DNA of 64,000 nucleotides from Triatoma infestans (Eukaryota > Arthropoda > Insecta > Hemiptera > Reduviidae): contig JAAEAF010003173.1 in the NCBI GenBank assembly GCA_011037195.1, positions 1-64,000 on the forward strand, read 5' to 3'. This document shows positions 35,901 to 47,240 of the stretch, piece by piece (the first letter of the stretch is position 1; each line of letters begins with the position of its first letter). The translations under genes and the position numbers were made by a program. The notes under the pieces were generated by a model. It saw only the letters and a list, made by a program, of their open reading frames with translations. It had not been told where the DNA came from and did not search any database.

Positions 35901-36570
35901 TCTCTCCCAAAAAATCTGGAAAAGTCTCTCCAGGATCTGCCTGTAACTTATAATTCATAATTCATAAAATTGTAATACCACATCAACTTGATTCAACTCA
36001 GATGTTCAACACTACTAAGAAGGCATTCCCTAAGAAATATGGGCTGTGCCCTAAACTTTTGCGAAGAATCATTTACAAAAATTTAAACTGTGATGGACCT
36101 AAACGCTCATTTAAGTATTTCTTAAAAACGGAACAAACTCAAATACATTCATACTTGAAATTATAAACTTGAGGTAGGGGCGTTTAATGTTTTTCTCATA
36201 ATACTCGAATTATTATTTATAGGCTGTAGAACTTTATGTGGAGCGAGAATAATGTTGGATTGTTAGCAGTCAAGTCATAAATGTTATTCGACTAAACTGA
36301 GATTGTAATACATAAAATTTCTAAATTGATTTCTACTTAGAGAGTCTGTAAGTCAGTGCCTCTCAACTTTTTGGTTACATATCTACAATACTTTTTCTAA
36401 TAAATTTGTAAATTTTTTTTTTCACTAGCTATGAAATTGCTGAGTATCACTTATATTTAGTTATAACAAAACAAAAAATGGAACCTTTTCAGTGGTCTTT
36501 GGTCGAGAGGCACTACCTTTGACAATATGATTCAGAAATGTATGTGTCCATTCATGACATTTTTCATCGC
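33000..36570. other. AT-rich intergenic DNA with minor relics
   Basis: At 33,600-33,900, minus-strand sequence reads LLDGSDIPFNWVALVREMLY and IGAQDIWKAHH in one frame, perhaps a fossil LINE segment. At 33,955-34,060 lies copy B of the Tc1-like end plus flank. At 36,353-36,514 short inverted ends (AGTGCCTCTC) suggest a small hAT-like MITE. No host exon was recognised. Confidence 0.5.
36353..36514. mobile_element. possible hAT-type MITE
   Basis: The left end CAGTGCCTCTCAAC and the right end, reverse-complemented, TAGTGCCTCTCGAC are inverted and about 160 bp apart, resembling hAT terminal repeats. A clean 8-bp target duplication is not visible, which keeps this tentative. Confidence 0.35.
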
Positions 36571-36577
36571 AAATTAA

Positions 36578-36583
36578 TTTATT
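36578..36583 (-). terminator. tetraspan gene 1 poly(A) signal
   Basis: TTTATT on the plus strand (AATAAA on the minus), 42 bp past the stop of the tetraspan gene. Confidence 0.5.
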
Positions 36584-36624
36584 AAATTATTAAACGTTGA
36601 TTTTGTTAAAAAATATTATTCAGC

Positions 36625-38977
36625 TTATCGTCTCGGTGGCCTACCATAAGGTCCTCTGCCTTTTTCTTCTTCTACAAGTTTATAGTAGCTGTATACCACG
36701 CACCACAAATATATATAAATTGCTGAAAAAGATAATATTTAATTATAGTATTATTAGTGGTAATATGTGGGTGTAAGAGAAGTATTCCTCCAATGAACGA
36801 TGCTTGTTAAATTAAACTTTAAACATCCTTTCTTAATTGAAAGGATTTAAGGATTTCTTAATTGAAAATATCAAGCATGTATCTTTAACATCTGCCTACA
36901 AGCAGTATGTCTGTTTTGGAATTGAATATTACTGTATTTTTATTAAATTTATATACTTGTAATTGGGGCGAGTAGAGACTTATCTGCATACATTTCTAAA
37001 ACTGGGAATGGGTTGGTCAGCGGTTAAATAAACACCTTTAAAATTTCTCTCTGTATTTTCTATTTTTTAAGTTAAAAGTCGTTTTTAAATACTAATTGGA
37101 ACGTAATTTTTGAAATGTAGCAATGAAGTTTAAAAAAAAAAATCATATGTACAACAGTTCAAAATAATTAAATAATTTACTTTTTATATCATTAAAGTTA
37201 CAATAAACTATATGAAGAGTAATGTGTTGAGCTTTGGGTGTGTTTACTTCAAACTTTATTTTGTTGTCATTGTTGATAATTTGTGAGTAATACATTTTGT
37301 GTTTTGCCTATTTCAGTTCTTGGATTCTCACCTCTATCATTTACAATAAAATAATTCCAGCATTAACTTGTTCTATTTTTGTTAAATGAAATTGGTTAGA
37401 TGTGAAATTTAAATTATTGTAACTGTTTAAGTAAATCGTAAGTGGCAACTAAGAGCAGAGCCTTTCCTATTTGTATTATTTAATTTGTTTTGGTTCACAG
37501 AATAATATTCAATACGTTCTATCGTCTAATATATACATACAAGATGTCATGTATGTTTTATTTATCTTGTACTTATTTACTTTTTCTTTTTCTCTTATCA
37601 TTTTTCGTGCTTTTTCTCTTCTCAATGTTCCTTTAATTTCATTCTGACGTTCGACTAAATCACTTTACAGGGCATTCCCATTATAACAAATACATATTAT
37701 TATTAAATTTCTAGAATCGTAAGAAAAAACAGATGGGATGACAATCGGTTTCGCATATAAATCGCATCTTGCCAATGTTGCTAATAAAAAACGTATTATT
37801 ATTATTATTAACTACGGGTGGGCTATACCCCAGCACTGCAGCCAACAAAGGCTTGCCCCGTAATTTCTAGTAGGTGAACCCTCCCCTCCTGAGGAGTTTA
37901 ACGGCTTTCACCACCAGATCATTTTGTGTTACTATCTCCTCAGGTAGCATCGTACCAAAGGTTTCGTTTGGTTATTGCAACGCAATCAAATAGCAGGTGA
38001 GGGGCCGTCTCCTCCTCCTCCTGACATAGTCTGCACAAGGGTTCCGCGCTTATTAGCCCCACCTTGTGCAGATGCTTCCTGAACCAGAGAAATCTGGTTC
38101 CTATACAGGCCCCATGGTCATATACAAAAAAAAATCGTGTACAATAATAAAATAAAATGAACACTCACCAACACAAAGCAATCCAAATATTAGCCAGAGA
38201 AATCCAGAAAGAATCTCTTCATGAGCAAAGAACACTATAGCCGTGTAAATAATAGAAATTGCTAAACCAATAGCTAGCATTAGTGCTAATATTACCCATG
38301 GAAGCATCAGCCACCTATTTCGCTGAAATAATATTTTATTTTAAGTATTTAAAAATCAGCATTATCATACTAAAAATCATTCAATAAAAGGTCTATTTCA
38401 TGAATGATGAATCAATATTGCAATATTTAGAAAATTTTGACAAAAATAGAAATGACATTTTTTATCCCAAAATTCTATCGTTTCGTTGCCAGTTTTCTAT
38501 CTTATCTACTCACATGTCTTTCCTCACTAAAAAAACCTTTAAACCACTACTTCAAGTATATATAATACATTTAAATATATTTACCTTTATTGCTCCAATG
38601 ACCAATAGTAGAGAAATGAATATTGTCATGACCAGATTTATGGCAAGAATGATTTTTACTAAAAAATGGAAATTGAAATGTCAATGCTGCCATTACATTT
38701 AAATATTTCGTAAAATTCTTACCACTTACCAATATCTGAAGGCAATGTATCTATTAATATGGTCCTCATTTTAACATTTGTTAGTAATACTGTTATTAAT
38801 GTGGCTGCTCCAATTATCTGAAAGAAAGAAATATCACTTCAAGCTATTTGGATCGCTTGAATATTTAAATAGTGCACTCAATTCATAAAAAAAAATACTG
38901 CTAACCATTCCTAAAACTCCGCTAATTATGGTCCCAACTTTGAGGCTTAGGCCACAGCAGGTATCTAATAAAGGCAT
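36625..38977 (-). CDS. small tetraspan membrane protein (DUF4728/LAPTM4-like), gene 1
   Basis: Five exons in transcript order: 38977-38906, 38817-38730, 38658-38585, 38322-38169, 36722-36625. The phases are consistent throughout and the sum gives 161 aa. The protein starts MPLLDTCCGLSLKVG and has four hydrophobic segments: IISGVLGMIIGAATLITVLL, ILAINLVMTIFISLLLVIGA, the VILALMLAIGLAISIIYTAI region, and SGFLWLIFGLLCV running on into AIYIYLWCVVYSYYK. A short basic cytosolic tail (EEEKGRGPYGRPPRR) ends it. This layout, with CC near the N-terminus and a W-x3-YSYYK end, matches arthropod tetraspans related to LAPTM4 and the Drosophila pasiflora type; function (septate junction or lysosomal membrane) is inference. 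Intron 4 holds a LINE fragment. AATAAA on the minus strand lies at 36583-36578. Confidence 0.85.
37797..38115 (-). mobile_element. 5'-truncated LINE 3' end in the tetraspan intron
   Basis: On the minus strand a coding tail reads FRKHLHKVGLISAEPLCRLC and QEEEETAPHLLFDC, a C-x2-C-x8-H-x4-C knuckle as at the end of I/R1-type LINEs. It is followed by a 3' UTR and a (TAA)n tail at 37,797-37,813. The DNA flanks (AAAAAACGT on the left, AAAAAATCGT on the right) may be the target duplication. It lies in sense with the host gene, in intron 4. Confidence 0.75.
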
Positions 38978-40842
38978 TGCTCTGAAAATTAAAAAAAAAT
39001 ATTATTTATTATTTTGTTTTAGAGATCATAAAAAAACAAACAAATTCTTAATGACCATTAATCACAATAATAATAAAGTTAATATGAAAGCATTTTGATA
39101 ATCGTAAAATAGACGATCCTAATATTATAATAACAAATATTTCTTCCTTGACTTTTAGCGAGAGTCCTTCCATCATCAGGTTGTTTTGATAAATAGCAAG
39201 TGATCGTCGATTAGCACCATACAGATGGAATGCCCGCCTTGATTTTGCTTTGTGCTTGACCTTGAACCATAAAAGAATAATCACGATAAAAGGTATGGAA
39301 TCAGAGATATTTTCCAATTCTGCGGAACCAACCACAACAAAGGTATAGAACGCTTTCCAGTTCTGCGAACTCAACCACCCTTTCAATTACTTTATAGTAT
39401 CTTTTTTTTTAACTAAATTGAATTCATGGTGTACAATTCTTGTTTTAAGCATAGATTTCTAGTTTCCAAGGCCATCCTTAAAAACTTCTGTAGGGCCTTT
39501 TACCATTATTTAATAAAATATTGGCTACTTTCTGTCACAGTATAATGTTGCATTTAATATTATTGCTCACCGGAAAGTAAATAGAATAATCCAAAGATCT
39601 TCTTTAAGTCACATACACACAAATTAATTAATCCTGCCTAATATGATCTCATTGTTCTTTATAACTAATAGTTGCTTAATGCTGATAGTTATTTAATATT
39701 CTTATTGTTTCAATTGTTAAAAGAATCCTAATTCAGGCGTTTATTACAATCAGTTTTTATTTTGATGCCAAAATTAGTTGCTTTGAGGAGAAAGCATCAC
39801 TATAAACAAATTAATTGATTGGGTTTCATTAATGACTGAATAACTGAGGGACCTAGTTGGACTGTAAAGTATGTACCATAGTTAACCGTAGGTATGTACA
39901 AAACAGTTGACCGATTTACTTAAAACATATTATAGAAACATGAAGAAATTAATAAACTCTTCCTTAGTAGGGTTACTGCCAAAAAAAATAAAACTTCAAA
40001 CACATATTATAATTAGTTTTGTGAATGATTGTGAATTTCAGATTGTCAATATTTTTATCTATGGCTAGATAATAAGGCATCTAATCATCATTTCAAGTTG
40101 GATCACAAGTAATGCTTGCTAATTCTTATTTTATTCTTAAATATATATTAATCTCTTTTTCTTTTCATTTATAACTTAGAAATGTATTTCACAAAACGAA
40201 AGCCTCTATTGACAATTTGATGTTTTCTTATTTCTTGGAAATTTTCTTATTAACTTGGAAAATAACGAAATAGCTTCAAACTCAAAGTTAACCAGAATTT
40301 ATGAATAATATTTTAATGGGCATTATTCCAAACTTTTGTAATTGATATAACCATTTGGTCTGTTATAAATAATTTTTTACACATATACATTTATCATTTT
40401 ATATATATATATAAAATCACATTTGGCATTAAATTGCAATCCTAGGACACAAAGTTCATACAAAAGTAACGATACACTAAAGAGATGTACAAAACAGTTA
40501 CATAAGCACACAGCAAAGTAGGCGACCAGTCCATATTTAGGTGTTCCACTAACTGTTGCCAAATTTATAGTTTGAGAGTTTGCTTTTTCCTCACTAAACA
40601 GGAATATTGTTTCTTTCTAAAATCTTGAGATACTTTTTACCAGAACTTTGTTTTATTATAAATATGGCACATTAAATATTATTAAATTTATTCAGTTAAT
40701 TGTTGGTATGACTCCATTAAAAAAAAAATAGTTTGAATACAAATTCGAGACATCCTTGTGGAAATAACTAAATAAAATCATTTGTCTTGTCGCAAAATAA
40801 AAAACTCAAGCCCTGATTATTTTTGCTGCCTCTCCAGATGAA
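38978..40842. other. upstream region of tetraspan gene 1, no other gene seen
   Basis: AT-rich DNA that should contain the promoter and 5' UTR of the minus-strand tetraspan gene. An open frame on the minus strand at 39,048-39,386 has no recognisable domain and no splice support. No transposon was recognised. Confidence 0.5.
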
Positions 40843-41610
40843 AAAATCTGGTGTGAAACACTCGCACAACTTTTTCTTATTGCAGTTTACAAAATCCAGT
40901 TAACAAATTTTATAGTTAGTACATCAAATTTAATGAAATTCGTCGGTGTTTTTATGGAGCAAATAGCAAAAACTGAAAAAACTGTTCAGTAAAAACGCAC
41001 TTCGGGTTTACCAATTTTCTTGAAACTCGGAATTTGGGCAATCTATTTCTAATTAATTTTTTTTTAGAATATAGAATTTTATGTATAATCCACTAAGATA
41101 GCACTTTAGAGAAAAGCATAACTCCAGCCCGCCCCAATAGCCCCCTTAAATGACTTTACTAGCAGAAATATTTCAAGTAAAAATTGTAGCTCTTTTTGTG
41201 TGTAGTTCACATTCTTGGTTTAAAGAAAATAGCAGAAAAATGAAAAATACTTTTCAGTAAAACATATTTCCGGCCATCCGATTTTCTCAAAACACGGAAT
41301 TTCAACAACATATTTAATTCTAATTAATATTATAAGATGATAGAATTGTGTAGTAAACTGAAATAGACTTTAGAGGAAAACCTAACCCGATCTCTACCCC
41401 AAAAGTACCCTTACATGAATTTTCCCGGAGAAATTTTGTAAATAAAAGTTGCATCTCTTTTTGAAAGAGTTGAGTGATTTTTGAAAAAATCACAAAAAAT
41501 GAAAAACCATTCTGTAAAGTGGCACTTTCACTTCAACGATTTTTACGAAAAGTTTATTCTAAAGATCTCCCCTGGTAGCACTTTAACGAAATATTAAATT
41601 TGATGTATCT
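40843..41610 (+). repeat. hairpin-ended dispersed repeat, long copy lacking the 3' end
   Basis: Starts AAATCTGGTGTGAAACACTC then GCACAACTTTTTC, and has two internal units (40.95-41.2 and 41.2-41.5 kb) each with CGCACTTCGGGTTTACCAAT- or TTTCCGGCCATCCG-like segments, CTTGAAACTCGGAATTTGGG, and an AGAAAAGCATAACTCC-type stretch. It breaks off before the terminal hairpin. Confidence 0.7.
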
Positions 41611-41619
41611 CTTAGTTGG

Positions 41620-41830
41620 CTGATCGGCCGGGGGTATCATAAGAAAAACACTAAAAAATTTTTTTAAGTGTTTTTTTATTAATGGCCCGACGTTTCGACA
41701 AACATTGTTTGTCTTCTTCAGGGGTTATCTTGTAAATACAGAATTTGTGTGCTCTATTACATGTTCAATTATGACAGTAATTCTATTAATAATATATATG
41801 TCTATTAACATATAATGAACGACATTCATT
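41620..41830 (-). mobile_element. hammerhead-motif repeat, copy 1 (possible Penelope-like relic)
   Basis: On the minus strand at 41,724-41,684: CCTGAAGAAGACAAACAATG TTTGTC GAAACGTC. The stem GACAAAC/GTTTGTC is perfect, bounded by CTGAAGA (hammerhead consensus CTGATGA) and GAAA. The same motif is at 61,831-61,870. A GTTGGCTGATCGGCC segment just upstream is also shared in part. Penelope-like elements are known to carry such motifs; no reverse transcriptase is seen here. Confidence 0.45.
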
Positions 41831-41859
41831 TGTTCCACATTGGCGCGCCACCTCAATGG

Positions 41860-42842
41860 GAAGACCAGGGCGGTATTTCAAATGAGTGTTAGACTTCCGA
41901 TCCTGGTCTAGTTCAGAGCATCTGTGCCCTGCACCAGCCTATCACAGATTCTCGCTCCAGTTTCAGTGCGCCTCAAGCGACTCCGTCTGCTTCTTCATTA
42001 TCAAGTACTGTATCTCCACGCGCGACTTCTCCAAGCATATCCACCGCCTCGTGCGGTGTTCATTGCACCTCAAGACCTCGCACTAATGCAGCATACAAAT
42101 ATGAATGCTGCCGCAGTGCGCACTCAATTCGCCAATGCCGGGAATTCAAAGCATTGCCGATGGACAGGCGACGCAGGCATGAAGTTGCGGTCTGGTCTGC
42201 TTGAGCCGCAACTGCCTGTTGGCTACGCTCGCCACTGAGCGATGCCACTCTTCCAGTAGTGCCACTTCTATGATCGGTGCCGCTACATCTTCCTACGCCT
42301 TTCTTCGCCTGCGGTCTCGCCAAAAATGCACCATGTAATGGGCCACTGGGCAACACGCGCATCGCGAAACCGACCTTATCGTCTACACCGACGGTGTTTA
42401 ACTAACGATGTTAGCTCAGCAGTCTTCGCCCACCGCCTTCGCAAGGCTTCGCGTATGTCCTCACCGATAGCTCTTGTTGGGCGCACTGCCCCTTTCCTTT
42501 CCCTCTCAGCGAGCCGCCTCGCTCCCTGCACCGTTTCCACATCGAGAGGGTTCTTCACAGCAGGCTACATGAGGGCGCATCCGCACTTGCTCGCTTCTTC
42601 CCGCCTCTTCGGCCGGCGCTTTTACTAGGCCCCTTCAGTTTCCCTCAATGTCCGACCGCATCCGCCTCCGTCGTCATGCCTACCAAGATTGTTCTTCTCT
42701 TCAACGCTAACAACCACCTAATCACCCGCGTCCTCTTCGATTCCGGAAGGAGTCATCACACGATCATTAACCTGCCCTATTGCTCAGCTTCTTCAAAAGC
42801 ATTGGACACTTTTGTAACCGTGCGCTTAGATTTCAAGTTTTA
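41860..42842 (+). pseudogene. BEL/Pao LTR retrotransposon gag-protease fragment
   Basis: A GC-rich block of about 1 kb in AT-rich DNA. Plus-strand frames show a Cys-His knuckle region (YECCRSAHSIRQCREFKALP then MDRRRRHEV) as in BEL/Pao Gag. About 500 bp later comes a protease-like segment (MPTKIVLLFNANNHLITRVL followed by FDSG), where DSG is the retropepsin active site. Stops and frameshifts lie between them. LTRs, reverse transcriptase and integrase are absent. It ends where a hairpin-ended repeat starts. Confidence 0.7.
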
Positions 42843-43660
42843 AAAATCTGGTGTAACACTCACAAAACTTTCTCTCACTGCAGTTCACACCAAATTTAAT
42901 GAAATTCTTCACTGTTTTTATACGAAAACTGATAAAAATATTCATAAAAACGCACTTCCGGTTTACAGTACCGGCTTGAAACTCAGAATTTTGGCGATCT
43001 ATTTATTTTTTATTAATTTTGTTTAGATAGAAGACAGTAGGTTAAATAGTAGTTTAGTACTCATATAATCAACAAAGTAGCACTTTATAAGAAAACATAA
43101 CCCTCCCTCTCCTTCAAAGCCCTCTTAAATAAGTTTACTTGGAGGAATGTTTTAAATAAAAGTTGTGGCTCATTAGAAAATCGTTGGAGACGTTTTAGAG
43201 AAAATAGCAGAAGAATGAAAATACTTTTCAGCAAAAATGAACTTCCGGTTATCGTGTTTTCTTCGAACTCAGAATTTCAACAACATATTTAATTCTAATT
43301 AATATTATTTAGATGATAGAATTGTGTAATAAACTGAAATACCACTTTAGAGGAAAACCTAACCGGACCCCTTCCAAAGAACTGCCCTAAATAAATATTC
43401 CCGAGAAATGTTTAATCACAAAAAAAATGAAAAAAAAAAAATTAGTAAAGTGGTATTTCAGGATAGAAATTTTGCTAGATAACTTTACTGTCGGATACCA
43501 TGGTGATACCCAAACTTAATATCAAGTTTGAACTTGATACACCCACACACCATTTTCTAAACCAATTTTTGGACTCAGGAGACCTTTTTTCCGGTGATAC
43601 CATAAATATGACATTATTACAATACTTCCTCTTACAAAAATTTAGAGGAAGTAAAGAAAT
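42843..43660 (+). repeat. hairpin-ended dispersed repeat, nearly complete copy
   Basis: Has the 5' start (AAATCTGGTGTAACACTCAC), two internal units, the GGACTCAGGAGACC segment and the 3' end near ATTACAATACTTCCTCTTAC. At 43,624-43,652 a perfect 9-bp stem (ACTTCCTCT / AGAGGAAGT) is present, though its loop differs from the copy at 58.6 kb. Confidence 0.75.
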
Positions 43661-44092
43661 CAATGTTTAGCCTTTTTCGGGCAAATTCTGAAAAATACTT
43701 TTGTAAAGCCGCATGTCGGTTAACCAATTTTTTTAAAATTTGGAATTATAGCAATGCTTCTAAATATCTTATAGATAATAGTATCACAGATTTTACTGAA
43801 ATAAAGCCAAACATTACTGCTCTCCCAGAATAATGTATCAAGTAAATAGATGTTCGGGCAGGTTGGCTGCCAAGTGGTGTAAGTCATAAAAATGAAAACA
43901 AGGATTCACACCATTTATCATAACTAAACATGTAGTTCTTCGTATTCGACAAGTGGCGTCGGTCCTAGTTCAATAGTCCGCTTACAGATAGGGCTGAATG
44001 TAATTACATTGAACGAAACTGCTAAGCGCCTCGTGGCAATCAAGTGGTGTTAAGTCTATTTTTCAATTTTTGTGACTTAGTGGTTTATCTGT

Positions 44093-44311
44093 CCTCACGC
44101 GTTGGTCTAGTGGCTACCGTACTCGCCTTTGGTGCAAGAAGATTTCAGGGGTTCGATTCCCGTAAGGGCTTGGTATGGATTAACCCAGCATTGTGAGGAA
44201 AAGTTGGTAGCGCACCTAGCTAGCGAAGACAGGAACTAAACGGGTGAGGGACCTGCAGCGTGCTTACTATACGCCCCTCAATTACAATTCGTCGTGTTGC
44301 GCCATAGGTAT
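44093..44311 (+). mobile_element. tRNA-derived SINE (second type)
   Basis: tRNA-like head: GTTGGTCTAGTGGCTACCGT, then box B GGTTCGATTCC inside a CAGGGGTTCGATTCCCGTAA context. The body runs to GTCGTGTTGCGCCATAGG. It is joined directly to the next dispersed repeat at 44,316. It lacks a 3' acceptor-stem match, so it is not a tRNA gene. Confidence 0.65.
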
Positions 44312-44315
44312 TTTT

Positions 44316-44437
44316 ACTTTCTCTTACTCCTAGTAAGAGGAAGTATTGTAATCGTGTCAAATTTTCGATATCGAGTTTTCACCGGAAATATCCGTTTTGA
44401 GGTCCCCTGAGTCCAAAAAAGTGGTTTTTAGCAAATG

Positions 44438-44493
<56 letters not shown>

Positions 44494-44640
44494 GAACAGC
44501 ATAGCTCAAAAACGAAAAATCGTAGAAAGTTGAAATTTGATATTCCGTTTAGGGGTCACCATGGGATCTGACTGTACGTTATCTGTAAAAATTCCTCAAC
44601 CGGAAGTACCCCTTTTTTTTTTTTACTAAGTGTTAAACCT
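44316..44640 (-). repeat. hairpin-ended dispersed repeat, 3' half with GT microsatellite
   Basis: On the plus strand it reads TTTTTACTTTCTCTTACTCC TAGTAAGAGGAAG (the terminal hairpin CTCTTAC/GTAAGAG), then CGGAAATATCCGTTTTGAGG, a (GT)n run at about 44,443-44,482, and CTCAACCGGAAGTACC. It is almost identical to 58,631-58,905, so both copies are recent. Confidence 0.85.
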
Positions 44641-45274
44641 AAGCAAACTTATAACACACCTACGCACAGATCCTTCGGAAAAAACATTTCTTTCGTACTC
44701 AGGGGACCTCAAAACATATGTTTCTATTAAAAACTTAACTTCGAAAATTTGATAAACTTTCTCTTACAGCAAGTTAGAAAGTTAGAAAAAAAAAATACTT
44801 TTTTCTCATATAACTTTTAAAATATAAAATCAAATAAAAGAAAATAAATATTAGAAATAATTTTAGATTATAAAAAAGAGTTATTATTTAAATTTATTAT
44901 AAAGCTGGAAAATGAAGCTTCCCCAAGAGAATAATATTATAGACTGTATCTTCCTGCAGCATATATTTATTTACTACGTTTGTTTGAAAGTTAAAAAAAA
45001 ATAAATAAACAGAAGGAATTCTACGTTCTATTGCTAACTTTAAAATATAAAAGAACGACTATTAGGAATGTAGCTAATTTTGGCAGTGTCTTGTAACATG
45101 TACAAGTAGTATTTTGTAATGTGCTCCTTATTCTGGATTATTTTATTTAACCAGTCTTATCTTATTCAATTTGACATTTTCATACTAATATTATGTAACA
45201 ATGAGATAATATCTCAATATTGTTTTCCTCATACATTTATGTATCGCTTTCTTAACGGCAAAATTTATTTAAAA

Positions 45275-45480
45275 AAAAAAAAATTCTGGGGAGAAAAACT
45301 CACACAACTTTCTCTTACGGCGAAATGGCATATTCACACTTACAATTCTTATTAGTATGGAGCATTTATGTTGAGAAAATATATAATAATATTTATATAT
45401 CGGCATTTTTATGGAAAAATTACAAAAACTGAAAAACCTATTCCGTAAAGTCGCAATTCCGTTCAACCAATTTTCAAAAG
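45275..45480 (+). repeat. hairpin-ended dispersed repeat, diverged 5' part
   Basis: AAAAATTCTGGGGAGAAAAA then CTCACACAACTTTCTCTTAC, followed by a degraded internal unit (AAAAACTGAAAAACCTATTC, then GTCGCAATTCCG). Between 44,641 and 45,274 the DNA is AT-rich without other recognised features. Confidence 0.6.
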
Positions 45481-45924
45481 ATTTCTTTAAGATTTCTTTA
45501 TCAACTTACATTTGTCGAATAATCCCTCAATGTTACTCGCATTAAAATTGTATACTTGCAGTATTTTATTTGGCGATTTGAAAAAATACTGCACTAAAAA
45601 ACGAATAAACAAAAGATATACCAGTTGTATTGTAATGATATTATTTAACCAAATAAAACTGCCACTAGATGAATACAATTTTCAGTAAACAAACCTTAAA
45701 ACTAGATACTTAAAACTTACTATCTAGTTTAAATAAAAGATGACCCATACCCATATTCGACAGGAGATTGGCTCTAACGTACAGTCTTGGGCCAATATGC
45801 ACTTTGGCCCTTTTATTCTTAAGGTGTACAATCTATTGGTGTGAATGTACATTCTATTTTAAAGGTTTTACTTTTGTTTTCGGACTTAGGCCCTTACTGA
45901 ATTAAAAATTTATGATCTAATTGT

Positions 45925-46690
45925 CCATTACGTGGTATGGTCCGAACAACATGCTCCTAATAACTCGATGCCATTACAGAGTAAAGTATGTTGCAGCTGT
46001 TTTTGTAAAGCAGAGTAAGCTGTTTATGGGGATCGATACAGTCAGGTATGCCGACATCGTGACTTTTCGGAAAAATAGTGACATTGCTTTTATTTTGGTT
46101 CCAACGATCAGATACGAAAGTAATGATTCGAGTCAAGGCGAGAAGATCCACTAGGAGATCTACAAGAAGTGCATTCCGCACTTCAAGGAAAAATTTAGAG
46201 ACCAGTTTGGAGAAAGGGTCTGTGGTATGGCTCGAGAGGAAGACATCGAAATTTATGGGCGACGTTGGCATGAGCCTCGATGACTTGCTTCCGATTATGG
46301 AAGGTGTTATTGTGGACTCTCTAGACATAATATCCCAGCAATTGCCTTATCTTATATATTACATATTTATTCATGTTTTTGCTGATTTTTTACAGCATTC
46401 AAATACCTCCACTAGTTTCGGTCACCCATGAGATCCCTCAAATTTTTTTCTTTTTTCCAAGATCAGAAAAACATGAATGCAACCATGCCTGGGCCTGCTT
46501 CGATGAGAATGGGAGGCGCCTCTGCAGCATTGGTCTCTTGTTCAGAAGTTGGCTAACGTCCAGGATCGGCATTTCCGGCAGATCGTCGACTACAAAACAG
46601 AGGCAAGGGAATATGCCTCAACGATGGAGGACTTGGATGAGTAACCAAACATAAGGAATATAAGGCGGCAATTGAGAGAGAATTCTTTCG
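45925..46690 (+). pseudogene. R2-like LINE C-terminal/endonuclease fragment, copy 1
   Basis: Frames in order read ADIVTFRKNSDIAFILVPTI, then RYESNDSSQGEKIH and IYKKCIPHFKEKFRDQFGER. This resembles the restriction-like endonuclease tail of R2-type LINEs (a D-I-V core, then a D/V-P-T-I-R-x-E stretch and a Y-x-x-C-I-P-x-F-K-E-K-F stretch). Frameshifts occur throughout. A 3' UTR from about 46,293 (TTATGGAAGGTGTTATTGTG) is shared with the next copy. Confidence 0.7.
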
Positions 46691-47240
46691 AAGACTGGAC
46701 AGGGTGGCAGGGTGTTGGAGTTTGCTATTTTAAGCAGAACCCAAAGGCAAAGAGGTTTATATGTGATAAGAAAACCCTGTCTGCTCTGAATAAACGAACA
46801 TCATAAAGCTCAATAAAAATTACGCCCCTCTTCGTGCTGTTCCTGGAGTCGACGGACAGTCTGCAGGAGCTGTTGGACCCCTCTGTCGCAGATGTGGCAG
46901 AGAGCCTGAAACACCAGCCCATGTGCTTGGTACATGTCCGAATAACATGCTCCTAATAACTCGACGCCATCACAGAGTGAAGCACGCTATTATGGATCAA
47001 AGGGGTTTTACGAACTTTGAGAAAGTTTATGCCATCGATAAGGACGATTCTGTCAGGTATGCCGATATCGTGACCTTCCGATTATGGAGGGTGTTATTGT
47101 GGACTCCCTGAGCATAATATCTTAGCACTTTCTTTATCTTATATATTACACATTTATTCATGTTTTTGCTGATTTATATAGCATTCAAATATCTCGACTA
47201 ATTTCGGTTACCCATGAGATCCCTGAAATTTGTTTTCTTT
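46691..47240 (+). pseudogene. R2-like LINE C-terminal/endonuclease fragment, copy 2
   Basis: One frame gives NKNYAPLRAVPGVDG, then CRRCGREPETPAHVLGTC (C-x2-C-x7-H-x4-C knuckle), RHHRVKHAI and DDSVRYADIVTF. It then jumps directly to the 3' UTR (TTATGGAGGGTGTTATTGTG at 47,082), skipping the P-T-I-R region present in copy 1. Both copies are on the plus strand about 0.79 kb apart. Confidence 0.75.

Noticed and set aside
39048..39386. 112-aa open frame on the minus strand upstream of tetraspan gene 1
   Set aside because: No domain, no matching splice sites in phase with the gene, and composition like the surrounding spacer.
42060..42362. 100-aa open frame on the minus strand
   Set aside because: Antisense of the BEL/Pao gag region; long frames arise from its high GC content.
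44443..44482. GT microsatellite as a separate feature
   Set aside because: It is an internal part of the dispersed repeat and recurs at the same place in the copy at 58.76 kb.
45957..46328. 123-aa open frame on the minus strand
   Set aside because: It is the antisense of the R2-like LINE fragment, whose plus-strand frames carry the recognisable motifs.
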